A stretch of DNA of 64,000 bases from Neobacillus sp. PS2-9 (GCF_030915525.1 NZ_CP133269.1:1637001-1701000), one strand, 5' to 3'; counted from the stretch's first letter, positions 27,187 to 36,573 are shown. Notes: generated by a model not told the origin, from the sequence alone. Made by a program: numbers and translations.

Positions 27187-28749
27187 TTGAATTATAGAGA
27201 GGACTATGTTTTTTGGAGGTTGGCATATTTTTTCATATCTGAGCAGGGCTATAGAATTATTCAATTATTTGATAATCAAAAAGAGCTTTGGTTAGAAAAA
27301 CTTGAAAGTAAGGGGGCTCCAATTGTTCGTTTGCTTCGTCGAGACATTGACTGGAGCAACTCCATACAAAAAGATATTGAGTTTTGCACATCTAATGGGG
27401 AGAGAGTCCGTAGACAGGTCCGTCGTGGGGAACTAAATTTATTAAATATATATGTCAGTCAATTTCCACCTGTTGATGAATATGAGTATCGACTGGCTAA
27501 GCCATTTGTTTATCCAGAAGGAAAGAAAACGATTGTGAACTCGGTTTTGTTAACCAGCAAGAATTATGATGAAGGTTTGCGATTTCTTTCAGAGCGGTAT
27601 GGAAAGGATATTACTTTTTCAATTAACGATGAATACTCGGAACAGGATGTTACCCATTTACAGAATTCCGCTTTAGAATATGCAATAAAAAAAGCGAACT
27701 CTGAAAGAGCTGTATTTACGAGTGGTAAACCGTTTTTTACCTATGTATTTATGATCATTCAAATTGCCGTTTTTTTCTGGTTAGAGACACATGGTGGAAG
27801 TACGAATAACCAGAATTTGATTAAGTATGGAGCTAAGTTTAATCCATACATTCAAGATGGTGAATGGTGGCGTTTTCTTACACCAGTGTTTCTTCATAGT
27901 GGATTTACCCATTTAGCTATGAATACTCTGTCCTTATATTTCATAGGTACGGCAGTTGAAAGAATGTACGGTAGTGTCCGTTTTGTATTTATCTACTTGT
28001 TTTCGGGAATAACAGGGTTCATTGCTAGCTTTATTTTTGTTGATAACGTTTCAGTAGGAGCAAGTGGAGCAATTGCGGGGTGCTTTGGAGCCTTACTTTA
28101 CTTCGGTGTCATCTACCCGAAATTATTTGCAAGGACACTTGGCACTTACGTGATCGCTATCTTTTTAGTAAATATTGCATTTGGTTTTTCACAAAGTGGA
28201 ATAGATAATGCTGGACATTTAGGTGGACTAATTGGAGGATTTTTGGCATCAGGAATAATGCATTTTCCAAAGAAAAAAAGACCACTATTACAAGTATTTT
28301 TTTTAATACTATCCATTTTGGCGGTTGCGATTTCTTTATATTTCGGTTTTAGTGATACATTAAAATCAAAAGATGATAATTCAAATCTCATATTAGCTCA
28401 AGAATATATAAACCATGAGAATTATAAGCAGGCATATGAGGTTCTTAAGGGTGTCGAGGAGAGGTCAGAGAACCCTTCGGCTCAAATTTACTTTCTGTTA
28501 TCCTTTACGGAGATTAAGCAAAACATGCTAACAGAGGCAAGAACACATTTGCATAAGGCTTTAAAATTGGAACCTGGCTTTCCAGAAGCCAACTATAATC
28601 TGGCACTTATTTACTTAGAAGAAAACGACCTAATACAAGGAAAAAAATATGCCGAAAGAGCAGCCAAACTAAGTCCGGATAAAAAGGAATATATGGCCTT
28701 AGTTCGGGAAATTGATCAACTTATTCAATCATCTGGCGAAGGAGAATAG
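27187..28749 (+). CDS. gluP: Rhomboid-family intramembrane serine protease GluP
   Basis: A 520-residue membrane protease. An N-terminal cytosolic domain of about 175 residues is followed by a six- or seven-helix rhomboid core with the catalytic Ser in GASGAIAGCFG and the catalytic His in NAGHLGGLIGG, then a C-terminal domain of TPR-like repeats (LAQEYINHENYKQAYEVL; FPEANYNLALIYLEENDL). B. subtilis GluP (YqgP) cleaves membrane proteins and helps in membrane protein quality control. It starts with TTG behind GGGGGG. Its 3' end overlaps the opposite-strand neighbour by 29 bases. Confidence 0.93.
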   Translation: MNYREDYVFWRLAYFFISEQGYRIIQLFDNQKELWLEKLESKGAPIVRLLRRDIDWSNSIQKDIEFCTSNGERVRRQVRRGELNLLNIYVSQFPPVDEYEYRLAKPFVYPEGKKTIVNSVLLTSKNYDEGLRFLSERYGKDITFSINDEYSEQDVTHLQNSALEYAIKKANSERAVFTSGKPFFTYVFMIIQIAVFFWLETHGGSTNNQNLIKYGAKFNPYIQDGEWWRFLTPVFLHSGFTHLAMNTLSLYFIGTAVERMYGSVRFVFIYLFSGITGFIASFIFVDNVSVGASGAIAGCFGALLYFGVIYPKLFARTLGTYVIAIFLVNIAFGFSQSGIDNAGHLGGLIGGFLASGIMHFPKKKRPLLQVFFLILSILAVAISLYFGFSDTLKSKDDNSNLILAQEYINHENYKQAYEVLKGVEERSENPSAQIYFLLSFTEIKQNMLTEARTHLHKALKLEPGFPEANYNLALIYLEENDLIQGKKYAERAAKLSPDKKEYMALVREIDQLIQSSGEGE

Positions 28750-29572
28750 GCTCACCATTTACTGTCTCAGTTAAAACTAATATATGTGATTTATTTTTTG
28801 CTAGTAAAATAAGCGGGAGGGCACTGCCGATCGGAGATATAATGGTGCCATCGGCTTTTTTTATGCCAAGGAAGTAATTTTTATAAAGGCCTTCCCATAA
28901 TTGACCAACAATTCGATCAGAAACTGCTTTTGAAAATCCTGATAAACCAGACTTTGCACTTTCATTAAATAGAGTGAATGGGAATGCTTGATAGTCATTT
29001 AAATGAATAGTATAGTGCCTAATCCCTTTATTCCAGCTGTATTGCAGCATTCTTTCTGTTTGTTCATCTAGATTTTGTTTCCACTTCGTTTGTTCTTTTG
29101 TTTTAGGACTGTGGAAGGATCGATTAGTGTTTTCCTGGGGAATGACGTATAAATAATCATCTGATAATGCTTGTGAACTATATATTGAGCCGTCATTTTC
29201 ATGGAGTTCTCCTTGGTGAAAAGTAATTGCTTGAAAAAGAGAAGAATCCTTAATAGGGATGCGCTTCTCTTGTAAGAGCTTTGAGGTAGTTTGTTTCCAA
29301 TCGCCAAGTTCACCGATTAGCCTTCCATTGGAGTATAAAAACCCTGCATCCTGCCTTAAATACGCTTTTCGATCAAGAGTGGAATCTATCGTCCAAAGCA
29401 GGGAACTTGGTTCAATTAGAGATAAAGAGGTCTTGGCAGATGTAAAGTTAACATTAGGAGCAATTGGGAAATAAGTAATACTTTCTTCTGCCACAGGTGT
29501 TTTTACTTGGAAGTAAACGTAAGCAGTGATACCGAGGATTAAAATTCCAACCATTACATAAATTTTTTTCAC
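28721..29572 (-). CDS. Uncharacterised membrane-anchored extracytoplasmic protein
   Basis: A 283-residue protein with one N-terminal hydrophobic segment (residues about 4-22) and a hydrophilic remainder, probably facing outside. I do not recognise the family and see no catalytic motif. It is convergent with gluP, and the coding ends overlap by 29 bases, which would make simultaneous transcription interfere. It has no counterpart I can recall between gluP and yqgQ in B. subtilis, so it may be lineage-specific. Confidence 0.7.
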   Translation of the reverse strand: MKKIYVMVGILILGITAYVYFQVKTPVAEESITYFPIAPNVNFTSAKTSLSLIEPSSLLWTIDSTLDRKAYLRQDAGFLYSNGRLIGELGDWKQTTSKLLQEKRIPIKDSSLFQAITFHQGELHENDGSIYSSQALSDDYLYVIPQENTNRSFHSPKTKEQTKWKQNLDEQTERMLQYSWNKGIRHYTIHLNDYQAFPFTLFNESAKSGLSGFSKAVSDRIVGQLWEGLYKNYFLGIKKADGTIISPIGSALPLILLAKNKSHILVLTETVNGEPILLRQMIE

Positions 29573-29790
29573 ATTTTTTTTTCCTTCCGTGGTTAAAATA
29601 ACACTTTGTTTGTCCTGTTACAGTTATATGGCAACATAATCATGGAAATGCCAATAAATTGGACATGTATTAATAAAGAAGGATTTTTATAGAATAAATA
29701 AATTATTGCCTTGAGGTGGAATTTTGCTTAGGTTATACTTTTTGTTGTGAAACTAATTATTCTCTCCATATTAAAATTAAGGGGATCATG

Positions 29791-29994
29791 ATGAAAACGA
29801 TTTATGAAATTCAGCAATTCTTAAAGCAATTTGGAACGATTATTTATGTCGGAGATAGAGTCGCAGACCTTGAATTAATGGAGTCGGAATTAAAGGAATT
29901 GTATCAGTCGCAGTTAGTAGAAACAAGAGAGTTCCAAACGGCATTGTTAATTTTAAGACACGAAATTCAAGTAGAGAAAGAAAAATCAAAATAA
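29791..29994 (+). CDS. yqgQ: YqgQ-family small protein (DUF910)
   Basis: A 67-residue mostly helical cytoplasmic protein with the pattern IYEIQQFLKQFGTIIYVGDR and a charged C-terminal helix, matching YqgQ/DUF910. It starts at ATG 29791 behind GGGG; ATG 29788 is the alternative. glcK starts 20 bases after its stop, so the two genes are likely cotranscribed, as in B. subtilis. Function is unknown. Confidence 0.85.
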   Translation: MKTIYEIQQFLKQFGTIIYVGDRVADLELMESELKELYQSQLVETREFQTALLILRHEIQVEKEKSK

Positions 29995-30014
29995 CAAAGA
30001 TAGGTGAATATACA

Positions 30015-30989
30015 TTGTCAGAGAAATGGATTGCAGGCGTTGATTTAGGGGGAACCACTACTAAAATTGCCTTTATCACGATGGATGGAGAAATCGTTGA
30101 AAAATGGGAAGTACCTACAGATAACACGAATGAAGGTCAAAATATTACATTCAATATTTCAAAAGCCATTGATGAAAAATTAATGGAATTAGGTGAGATG
30201 AAGGACAAATTAATAGGAATTGGAATGGGTGCGCCTGGGCCTGTAGACTACGAGAATGGAATCATTTTAAACGTGGTGAATTTAGGCTGGAGAGATAATT
30301 ATCCATTAAAAGCAAGTCTCGAAACAGCTACCATGCTTCCAGCTACAATTGAAAATGATGCCAATTGTGCAGCCTTGGGTGAGATGTGGAAGGGTGCTGG
30401 AAATGGAGCTAAGGACCTTGTTTGCATTACGTTAGGTACAGGTGTTGGCGGTGGCGTTATTGCTAATGGTAACATCGTTCAGGGTGTGAACGGTGCAGCT
30501 GGAGAAATTGGCCATATTACTGCTATCCCTTTTGATGGTGCACCATGTAATTGTGGCAAGACTGGGTGTCTTGAAACAGTCGCATCAGCTACAGGTATTG
30601 TTCGCTTGGCGATGGAAGAGTTAAATAAGAGCGAATCAAAGGCTGAACTAAGGAATATTTTAATTAATAATGGAAAAATAACAGCTAAAGATGTGTTCGA
30701 TACAGCCAAAAATGGGGATGTATTAGCTCTTGAAGTTTTGGATGTGGTGTCCTTTCACTTAGGCTTTGTTGCCGCTAATATTGCCAATACGTTAAATCCA
30801 GGTATGATTGTCCTTGGCGGTGGAGTTTCAAAAGCTGGGAGCATTCTATTAAATAAGGTAAAAGAATACTTTGTTAAATATGCTTTCTCGGCTGTCAGAG
30901 AATCCACAACCTTGTCTTTAGCAACATTAGGAAATGATGCTGGAGTCCTTGGGGCAGCATGGCTTATAAAGAATAAATTAAACCAATAG
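30015..30989 (+). CDS. glcK: Glucokinase (ROK family)
   Basis: A 324-residue cytoplasmic enzyme that phosphorylates glucose with ATP. ROK features are the N-terminal phosphate-binding loop GVDLGGTTTKIAF, the sugar-binding ENDANCAALGE, LGTGVGGGVIANG, the catalytic GEIGHITAIP region, and the zinc motif CNCGKTGCLE. It begins at TTG 30015 behind AGGTGA. Together with yqgQ it forms a small operon ending in a strong terminator. Confidence 0.95.
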   Translation: MSEKWIAGVDLGGTTTKIAFITMDGEIVEKWEVPTDNTNEGQNITFNISKAIDEKLMELGEMKDKLIGIGMGAPGPVDYENGIILNVVNLGWRDNYPLKASLETATMLPATIENDANCAALGEMWKGAGNGAKDLVCITLGTGVGGGVIANGNIVQGVNGAAGEIGHITAIPFDGAPCNCGKTGCLETVASATGIVRLAMEELNKSESKAELRNILINNGKITAKDVFDTAKNGDVLALEVLDVVSFHLGFVAANIANTLNPGMIVLGGGVSKAGSILLNKVKEYFVKYAFSAVRESTTLSLATLGNDAGVLGAAWLIKNKLNQ

Positions 30990-31003
30990 TAAACAATCAT
31001 TTG

Positions 31004-31030
31004 AAAAGCCTGCAATCATGCAGGCTTTTT
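31004..31030 (+). terminator. Rho-independent terminator after glcK
   Basis: AAAAGCCTGCA and TGCAGGCTTTT form an 11-bp stem with a four-base loop and a T tail. Confidence 0.88.
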
Positions 31031-31095
31031 CTTATTATACATTCATTTCTTACAGTCATCCAACATATTTATTTATGATGGGAGGAGGGGGAAGA

Positions 31096-32292
31096 ATGGA
31101 AATAACTATACGCTCCGGAGAGACATTATCCTTTTTTAGTCGCTTGTTTAAGGTGCCGATCAGCCTCATTGAAGATTCCAACCCTAATATAAGTCCAAAT
31201 AACCTGAAATTGCGAGAAAAAGTTAAAATACCAGGATATATATTAATCCCCTATGTAATACAGGATGGGGATACCTTATTGGACATTGCAGCGGCTGTCG
31301 ATCTACATGTAGATGCACTGCTCATCCTAAATCCAAGTATGGAGTCAGAACGTGTAAAAATGGGTGAGACCATATATGTACCAGAGAGGATTACTACTCC
31401 ATTTACTACAGTGAAATCTGCTTGTACTTATCTCAGCCTTGTAAAAACAATTCATTCCCTTAAGAAGGCTTATCCTTTTATTTCAGTTAATATAATAGGT
31501 AAGAGTGTTCTTGGAAATTCAATTCATGAAATTAGAATAGGACGGGGTAAAAAGAAAATACATATGAATGCCTCGTTCCATGCTAATGAATGGATTACAA
31601 CTATGGTTTTAATGAGCTTAGTCAATAATTATCTTCTCTCTTTAACTAATGGATCTATGATAAGAGGAGAAAAGACTTTTCATTCATATGAAGAAATAGA
31701 GTTATCTATTGTACCTATGGTCAACCCTGATGGAGTAGACCTCGTATTAAATGGGCCTCCTAGGGAGTTGAGGGAGGAAGTAATTCAAATGAATGAGGGA
31801 AGCGATGAATTCGTTCATTGGAAGGCCAATATTAGAGGGATTGACCTCAATAATCAGTTTCCTGCTAATTGGGACGTTTGTAAAAGAAATAAGACACCAA
31901 AATCCCCAGCTCCAAGGGATTTCCCAGGCCATTCACCATTAACTGAACCTGAAGCGATTGCGATGGCGAATTTAGCAAAAAATAGCTCCTTTGATTATAT
32001 AATTGCCTTCCACACACAAGGAGAGGAATTTTACTGGGGGTATGAAGGTCTTGAGCCTTCAGTATCAGAAGAATTGGCCAAAGAGTTTGAGAGAGTAAGC
32101 GGATACCAAGCCATACGTTATGTTAATAGTCATGCAGGGTATAAGGATTGGTTTATCCAAGAGTTTAAACGCCCAGGTTTTACTATGGAGTTAGGAAAGG
32201 GGATCAATCCTCTTCCCCTATCGCAATTTCAAAAAATACTAAAGCCATCAGAGGCAATTTTTAAAGCTGCTCTGTCTTTTTCATTTTTATAG
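31096..32292 (+). CDS. yqgT: M14-family gamma-D-glutamyl-meso-DAP peptidase with LysM domains
   Basis: A 398-residue zinc carboxypeptidase-like enzyme. Two LysM domains occupy roughly residues 1-95 (IRSGETLSFFSRLF; IQDGDTLLDIAAAV). The M14 catalytic domain follows, with zinc ligands in FHANEW (H-x2-E) and IIAFHTQGEE, and the catalytic Glu in TMELGKG. It cleaves the gamma-D-Glu-mDAP bond in peptidoglycan peptides, as the spore-associated endopeptidase I family does. No signal peptide is seen. The ATG at 31096 follows a long GGAGGAGGGGG tract; an earlier ATG at 31018 lies inside the glcK terminator. Confidence 0.9.
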   Translation: MEITIRSGETLSFFSRLFKVPISLIEDSNPNISPNNLKLREKVKIPGYILIPYVIQDGDTLLDIAAAVDLHVDALLILNPSMESERVKMGETIYVPERITTPFTTVKSACTYLSLVKTIHSLKKAYPFISVNIIGKSVLGNSIHEIRIGRGKKKIHMNASFHANEWITTMVLMSLVNNYLLSLTNGSMIRGEKTFHSYEEIELSIVPMVNPDGVDLVLNGPPRELREEVIQMNEGSDEFVHWKANIRGIDLNNQFPANWDVCKRNKTPKSPAPRDFPGHSPLTEPEAIAMANLAKNSSFDYIIAFHTQGEEFYWGYEGLEPSVSEELAKEFERVSGYQAIRYVNSHAGYKDWFIQEFKRPGFTMELGKGINPLPLSQFQKILKPSEAIFKAALSFSFL

Positions 32293-32360
32293 ACACGATA
32301 TACTTGTTTTATCTCTCCATACTGATTAAAATAAATTATCATCAATAAGACAATACGTTT

Positions 32361-32386
32361 AAAAAGCCGGGTATACGGCTTTTTTC
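32361..32386 (+). terminator. Terminator between yqgT and yqgU
   Basis: AAAAAGCCG and CGGCTTTTTT surround a six-base loop and end in a T run. It lies about 70 bases after the yqgT stop. Confidence 0.8.
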
Positions 32387-32482
32387 CTATTTTGTCTTAT
32401 AAGGTAGAAAACCTGAAACATTTTTCTGAAAAAAACGTACTAACATAAGAGAAGCATAAAGGGAGGGGGCAGTAGAATTAAA

Positions 32483-33616
32483 TTGAACCATCTGATTAAT
32501 AACAAGTATCCATTCTTCGTGTTACTATTAATTTTCTTGACCCTTCTATTAACTGCCTGTGCTGATAAACAGCAACCAAAACAAAAAACGAATGTAAAAA
32601 AAGAGACGCAAAAAGAAACGACTCCTTATGAGGAAGCTGATTGGAAATTACCAATCTCGATACCAGAAGGCGAGTTTTTCATGCTTGGTGGATGGCTTTC
32701 TGACACGGAGGTTCTTTATATTACGAATCTGGAGCAAACATCAAGCGTATATAGATATAACCTTTTATCTGGGAAAAGCAAGTTAATTTATAAAAGTGAG
32801 TACCCTATCGTTACTGTAAAAATAAGCCCTTCTAAGAAGAATATATTAATTCATTCCTCCCCTTCTTCATACGAGGGGGTGGTGACCATAATAGATAAAA
32901 ATGGTAGTGAACAAATGAAACAGTCATTTGCGTCCTATGAATTAGACTTTGAGTGGAATTTATTTAATGAATCACAAATTCTTGTCACAAAATTTGATGA
33001 GGATTGGAAGTTTCAGTTATCGTTATTAGATACGAGTAAATTAAAAACAGTAGAGCTGTCCTTACCACAGCCTTTTATTAAGTGGATTGACGAAAAGAAC
33101 GTTGCTTATTTAAATTGGGATGAAAATACTCCCTCCTTATTTGCTCCACTTATTATAAGAAGTATAGAAACAGGAAAAGAAAAAACAGTTTTACCAGAAG
33201 TAATACAATTTTCGACTTTTCCAGATCTGCTAATGACTGTTTCTGTTAAGAAAGACGATTCAACCGTGGCAGTTTATACATTTTTTGATAAAGAATTGAA
33301 AGAGAGCTTTACATTTTCAATCCCACAGCTAACTAAATTTTCAGATTGGTTAGTGCCTTTCTATGATTACTCAAAGAATAGAGGTCAATTTATAACCTTT
33401 GAGCCTCTCAGCTCGGGTGAGGTTGACTCCTATACAGAGGGATTTAAGCTCGTTTCTTATAATATTAAGAGGAAAAAGAGCGAACTAATTATGGAGCACC
33501 TTGATAATGAACCCATTCTTTTTTCTCCTTCAGGTAATGCCCTGTTATACGGGAATCGATTTGAGAAAATAATTGATTTAAAAACAAAAGAAATCTATGA
33601 ATTGATAAAAGAATGA
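32483..33616 (+). CDS. yqgU: Lipoprotein of the YqgU type
   Basis: A 377-residue lipoprotein: a signal peptide with hydrophobic residues 10-25 ends in LLTAC, followed by a Lys/Thr-rich linker and a beta-rich domain with repeated strand patterns (SDTEVLYITNLE; NILIHSS) that look like a beta-propeller. B. subtilis YqgU is a lipoprotein in the same location. The start is a TTG with GGAGGG about 13 bases away, which is long. Function is unknown. Confidence 0.75.
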   Translation: MNHLINNKYPFFVLLLIFLTLLLTACADKQQPKQKTNVKKETQKETTPYEEADWKLPISIPEGEFFMLGGWLSDTEVLYITNLEQTSSVYRYNLLSGKSKLIYKSEYPIVTVKISPSKKNILIHSSPSSYEGVVTIIDKNGSEQMKQSFASYELDFEWNLFNESQILVTKFDEDWKFQLSLLDTSKLKTVELSLPQPFIKWIDEKNVAYLNWDENTPSLFAPLIIRSIETGKEKTVLPEVIQFSTFPDLLMTVSVKKDDSTVAVYTFFDKELKESFTFSIPQLTKFSDWLVPFYDYSKNRGQFITFEPLSSGEVDSYTEGFKLVSYNIKRKKSELIMEHLDNEPILFSPSGNALLYGNRFEKIIDLKTKEIYELIKE

Positions 33617-33640
33617 CACACGAGAGTCATTCTTTTTGTT
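33607..33640 (+). terminator. Rho-independent terminator after yqgU
   Basis: AAAAGAATGAC pairs with GTCATTCTTTTT around an eight-base loop overlapping the stop codon. Confidence 0.8.
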
Positions 33641-33701
33641 TTTTCAAGCAATATGATAAAATCACGTTGTTATAAATTCTAGGTAAAGAAGGTGCTTGTC
33701 C

Positions 33702-34019
33702 ATGGCCATTGTAGATGTGACAGTGATTCCATTGGGTACGGAAACTCCAAGTGTCAGTAAATATGTAGCAAGTGTACAAAAGGTTTTAAAGAAGTATGAG
33801 AGTGCTGGAAAAATCCGCTTTCAACTTACACCGATGAATACTATTATTGAGGGGGAACTTCCTGTTCTATTTGAAGTAATCCAAGCCATGCACGAGGTTC
33901 CATTTGCAGAAGGGATCCAGAGGGTGGCTACAACGATTCGCATTGATGATCGGAGAGATGTGAAGCGAACAATGGAATATAAAGTAGACCGGGTTACAAG
34001 CCTCCTAAATGAGGAATAA
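33702..34019 (+). CDS. yqgV: MTH1187/YqgV-family thiamine-binding-like protein
   Basis: A 105-residue protein of the MTH1187 family, with the ferredoxin-like fold pattern (VDVTVIPLGTETPSVSKYVA, FQLTPMNTIIEGEL, EGIQRVATTIRIDDRRD). Members bind small ligands such as thiamine. The ATG at 33702 has GAAGGTG eight bases upstream; a TTG two codons earlier is too close to it. It ends in a terminator immediately after the stop. Confidence 0.85.
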   Translation: MAIVDVTVIPLGTETPSVSKYVASVQKVLKKYESAGKIRFQLTPMNTIIEGELPVLFEVIQAMHEVPFAEGIQRVATTIRIDDRRDVKRTMEYKVDRVTSLLNEE

Positions 34020-34049
34020 AAAAAAGACTGTCAATGGACAGTCTTTTTT
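34019..34049 (+). terminator. Rho-independent terminator after yqgV
   Basis: AAAAAGACTGTC and GACAGTCTTTTT pair around a four-base loop. Confidence 0.88.
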
Positions 34050-34076
34050 CAGGCCTTAAAAGGCATTAAGTGTTTT

Positions 34077-34253
34077 TTAATGAGTTCCAGTAGGAAAACC
34101 GTGTTGTAATACTGTCATTACTGTGAACCATCCGAAAACAAGAAAAGAAGCGATCCCCCAAAATGCACCTAAGAAATTTTTATTCTTTAGCGCGCTATAT
34201 CCACCATATGCAGCAAGCAGGGTTACGATAGCGAAAATAATAACTAAACCCAT
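34077..34253 (-). CDS. yqgW: Small membrane protein YqgW (DUF2759)
   Basis: A 58-residue protein with two hydrophobic helices (IIFAIVTLLAAYGGYSAL and FLGAFWGIASFLVFGWF) joined by a basic loop; it matches DUF2759/YqgW by size and neighbours. The ATG at 34253 has GGGGGGA upstream, so the frame beginning at 34298 is too long. Function is unknown. Confidence 0.8.
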   Translation of the reverse strand: MGLVIIFAIVTLLAAYGGYSALKNKNFLGAFWGIASFLVFGWFTVMTVLQHGFPTGTH

Positions 34254-34460
34254 GAAAAGTCCCCCCTTTTTGGTATAATGAGGCAATGTGCCTAACACTT
34301 TAAAGAAAATTATGTAACAATATTATATACATTCGTTTCCTATTTTATATTTTTTTCTTTCATTTGTCGAGAGCAAAAACAGCAATGTGTTTGCTGCAAT
34401 TTTTCTCTCTTTATTAAATAGTGTAAAATAATTATATTGTATTGATTGGAGGAACTGGAA

Positions 34461-35096
34461 ATGAAATGGCAACAACTTTCTTTAGGAAGTATACAAACAA
34501 ACTGTACTATTGTTGAAAATTCAGATAAGTCATGCTTAATCTTTGACCCAGGTGGTGAAGGAAAGAAACTAATCCATTTACTGAACCAAAGAAAACTGAA
34601 ACCTAGTGCGATCCTTTTAACGCATGCACATTTTGATCATATAGGGGCTGTAGATGAAGTGAGACAAGCATTCAATATTCCTGTTTATCTACATAAACAG
34701 GAAGAAAAATGGCTCGGTGATCCCACATTAAATGGTTCACAGTTTTTTATTCAGGTTGAATCAATTAAAGTAGCTCCTGCTGATCACCTCATTAAGGATG
34801 AGGGGCCACTGAAGATTGGTAATTTTGAGTTCGTCATTTTTCATACTCCTGGCCATTCACCGGGAAGTGTTTCTTATTTTTTTGAAAAAGAAGGATTTGT
34901 TATTTCGGGTGATGCTTTATTCCAAGGAAGTATCGGCCGTACAGACCTTCCAGGAGGCAATCAAGCACAGCTGTTAAAAAGCATACATGACAAGCTGCTA
35001 AGTTTACCTGAAGACACGTATGTTCTGTCTGGTCATGGACCTGTAACAACTATTATAGAAGAAATGGATAGTAACCCTTTTTTGAATGGTTTTTAG
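34461..35096 (+). CDS. yqgX: Metallo-beta-lactamase-fold hydrolase (glyoxalase II-like) YqgX
   Basis: A 211-residue MBL-fold hydrolase. Metal ligands are visible in THAHFDHIG (HxHxDH), HTPGHSPGS, the bridging Asp in SGDALFQGSIGRTDLPGG, and the last His in LSGHGP. This sub-family is annotated as glyoxalase II-like, acting on thioesters such as S-lactoyl conjugates; in Bacillus bacillithiol would be the thiol partner, which is an inference. ATG 34461 follows TTGGAGGA; the TTG at 34446 is inside that site. A terminator follows the stop. Confidence 0.88.
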   Translation: MKWQQLSLGSIQTNCTIVENSDKSCLIFDPGGEGKKLIHLLNQRKLKPSAILLTHAHFDHIGAVDEVRQAFNIPVYLHKQEEKWLGDPTLNGSQFFIQVESIKVAPADHLIKDEGPLKIGNFEFVIFHTPGHSPGSVSYFFEKEGFVISGDALFQGSIGRTDLPGGNQAQLLKSIHDKLLSLPEDTYVLSGHGPVTTIIEEMDSNPFLNGF

Positions 35097-35118
35097 TTAG
35101 AAAGTGGAGAGAACAAAG

Positions 35119-35149
35119 AAAAACCCTTCTCGAAGGAGAAGGGTTTTTC
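35119..35149 (+). terminator. Rho-independent terminator after yqgX
   Basis: AAAAACCCTTCTC and GAGAAGGGTTTTT make a 13-bp stem with a four-base loop. Confidence 0.88.
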
Positions 35150-35257
35150 TGGGGGATGTTCTATTCATATAACGGGAGGGGATATTGTTAAGCTACTAAT
35201 CTTACAATATAATAACTTTAACACTATGTCAATAGTGTTAACCTAAAAGGAGTCTTT

Positions 35258-36349
35258 ATGATTAGCTATTTACAACAATTAATTTCAACAGCACCAATGA
35301 ATTTAATTTCCTATGCCGATTATATTTCAACTGCCCTTTACCATCCTGAATTCGGCTATTATATGAAAGACAAACAGAAAATTGGACGGAACGGAGACTT
35401 CATAACGACAAGTAACATTTCTGATATATATGGAAGGTTGATTGCTAAATGGTTTTCTCAGGTATGTGAGAGGAATGAATTCAACCCTGTGTTCTGTGAA
35501 ATTGGTGCTGGTAATGGGCGTTTTGCTAGGGCTTTTTTAGAGGAATGGAACAAATCCATCCAAACACCAATCGAGTATATTATTGTGGAAAGTAGCACCT
35601 ACCATCGCAAATTACAGAGGGAACTCCTAAGCAAAGATTTTTCCATTATCCAAGTAGAAAATCTTAATGAACTAGAGGCCTTTGAAGGAATGGTCTTTTC
35701 GAATGAACTTTTTGATGCACTTCCTGTCCATGTAATTGAAAAAGTTAATGGGGAACTATTTGAGGTGATGATTGGCTGTCAAAATGAAAGGTTGTTCGAG
35801 AAAAGGGTCCCATTATCCAATGCAGCCATTTATGCTTTTTTAGAGGACAATCAACTGAAGCTAAATGAAAACCAACGGCTAGAAGTTCCATTAATAATGG
35901 AGAATATGCTAAAGGAAATTTCAAAGACTTTACTTAAGGGACTGGTCGTTACCGCTGATTATGGCTATTTAAATGTCGAATGGATGGAGCCACAAAGGGC
36001 GAGGGGCAGTTTACGAGGCTATTATCAACATCAGATGATTGATGATGTGTTACTGAATCCAGGGGAAATGGACATAACTACCCACATCCATTTTGATTCA
36101 CTTATTCGAAAAGGTGAGCATGTGAATCTGAAGCTGTTATCCAAGTTAAGACAGGATGAATTCTTATTAAAAGCTGGCATTCTTAAGGATTTAGAAAATC
36201 ATTACGACCCTAATCCGTTCTCAGTGGTAAGTAAGCGAAATCGAGCCATCCGAAGTTTAATTTTGCCTTCTGGAATGAGTGCTTATTTTCAAATTGTTAT
36301 TCAGCAAAAATCTCTGCAGCTAAGTGAAAATGATTTATTTAAAGAATAG
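35258..36349 (+). CDS. SAM-dependent methyltransferase, MidA/NDUFAF7 family (COG1565)
   Basis: A 363-residue protein with YADYISTALYHPEFGYY near the N-terminus, the SAM-binding EIGAGNGRFARAFLEEW, FSNELFDALPVHVIE and VTADYGY patterns that mark the MidA/NDUFAF7 family of Class I methyltransferases. The mitochondrial member methylates an arginine in complex I; the bacterial substrate is unknown. AAAAGGAG precedes the ATG. The stop codon is TAG with its final G supplied by the first base of the adjacent MITE-like element, so the gene abuts the insertion. Confidence 0.85.
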   Translation: MISYLQQLISTAPMNLISYADYISTALYHPEFGYYMKDKQKIGRNGDFITTSNISDIYGRLIAKWFSQVCERNEFNPVFCEIGAGNGRFARAFLEEWNKSIQTPIEYIIVESSTYHRKLQRELLSKDFSIIQVENLNELEAFEGMVFSNELFDALPVHVIEKVNGELFEVMIGCQNERLFEKRVPLSNAAIYAFLEDNQLKLNENQRLEVPLIMENMLKEISKTLLKGLVVTADYGYLNVEWMEPQRARGSLRGYYQHQMIDDVLLNPGEMDITTHIHFDSLIRKGEHVNLKLLSKLRQDEFLLKAGILKDLENHYDPNPFSVVSKRNRAIRSLILPSGMSAYFQIVIQQKSLQLSENDLFKE

Positions 36350-36530
36350 GCTCTGCAAAATTTGCCTGTTGATTTCCGCTCCAGGCACTGCGCTTTCCGT
36401 GGGTGTTTCGGCGAGCCTCCTCGGCGCTTGCGCCTGCGGGGTCTCCCCTGAACCATACTCCCACAGGAGTCTTCGTGCCTTCCGCTCCAATCAACAGGGA
36501 TATAAATCAACACTCTTCTTTAATATAGCC
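36349..36530 (-). mobile_element. MITE-like element, copy 3 (182 bp, inverted)
   Basis: The third copy, in opposite orientation to the other two. Its ends on the plus strand are GGCTCTGC and TTTAATATAGCC, flanked by AAAGAATA (36341-36348) and AAAGATAA (36531-36538), an approximate 8-bp duplication. The inner inverted repeat spans 36365-36498. It lies directly behind the methyltransferase gene and before the terminator of the convergent yqgY. Two spurious reading frames across it translate the same sequence as spurious frames in copy 2. Confidence 0.82.
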
Positions 36531-36537
36531 AAAGATA

Positions 36538-36567
36538 AAGAAAAAACGCCGGGGTTTCCGGCGTTTT
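36538..36567 (-). terminator. Terminator after yqgY
   Basis: AAAACGCCGG and CCGGCGTTTT pair around a five-base loop; on the minus strand a T run follows. Confidence 0.85.
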
Positions 36568-36573
36568 CTCTTC

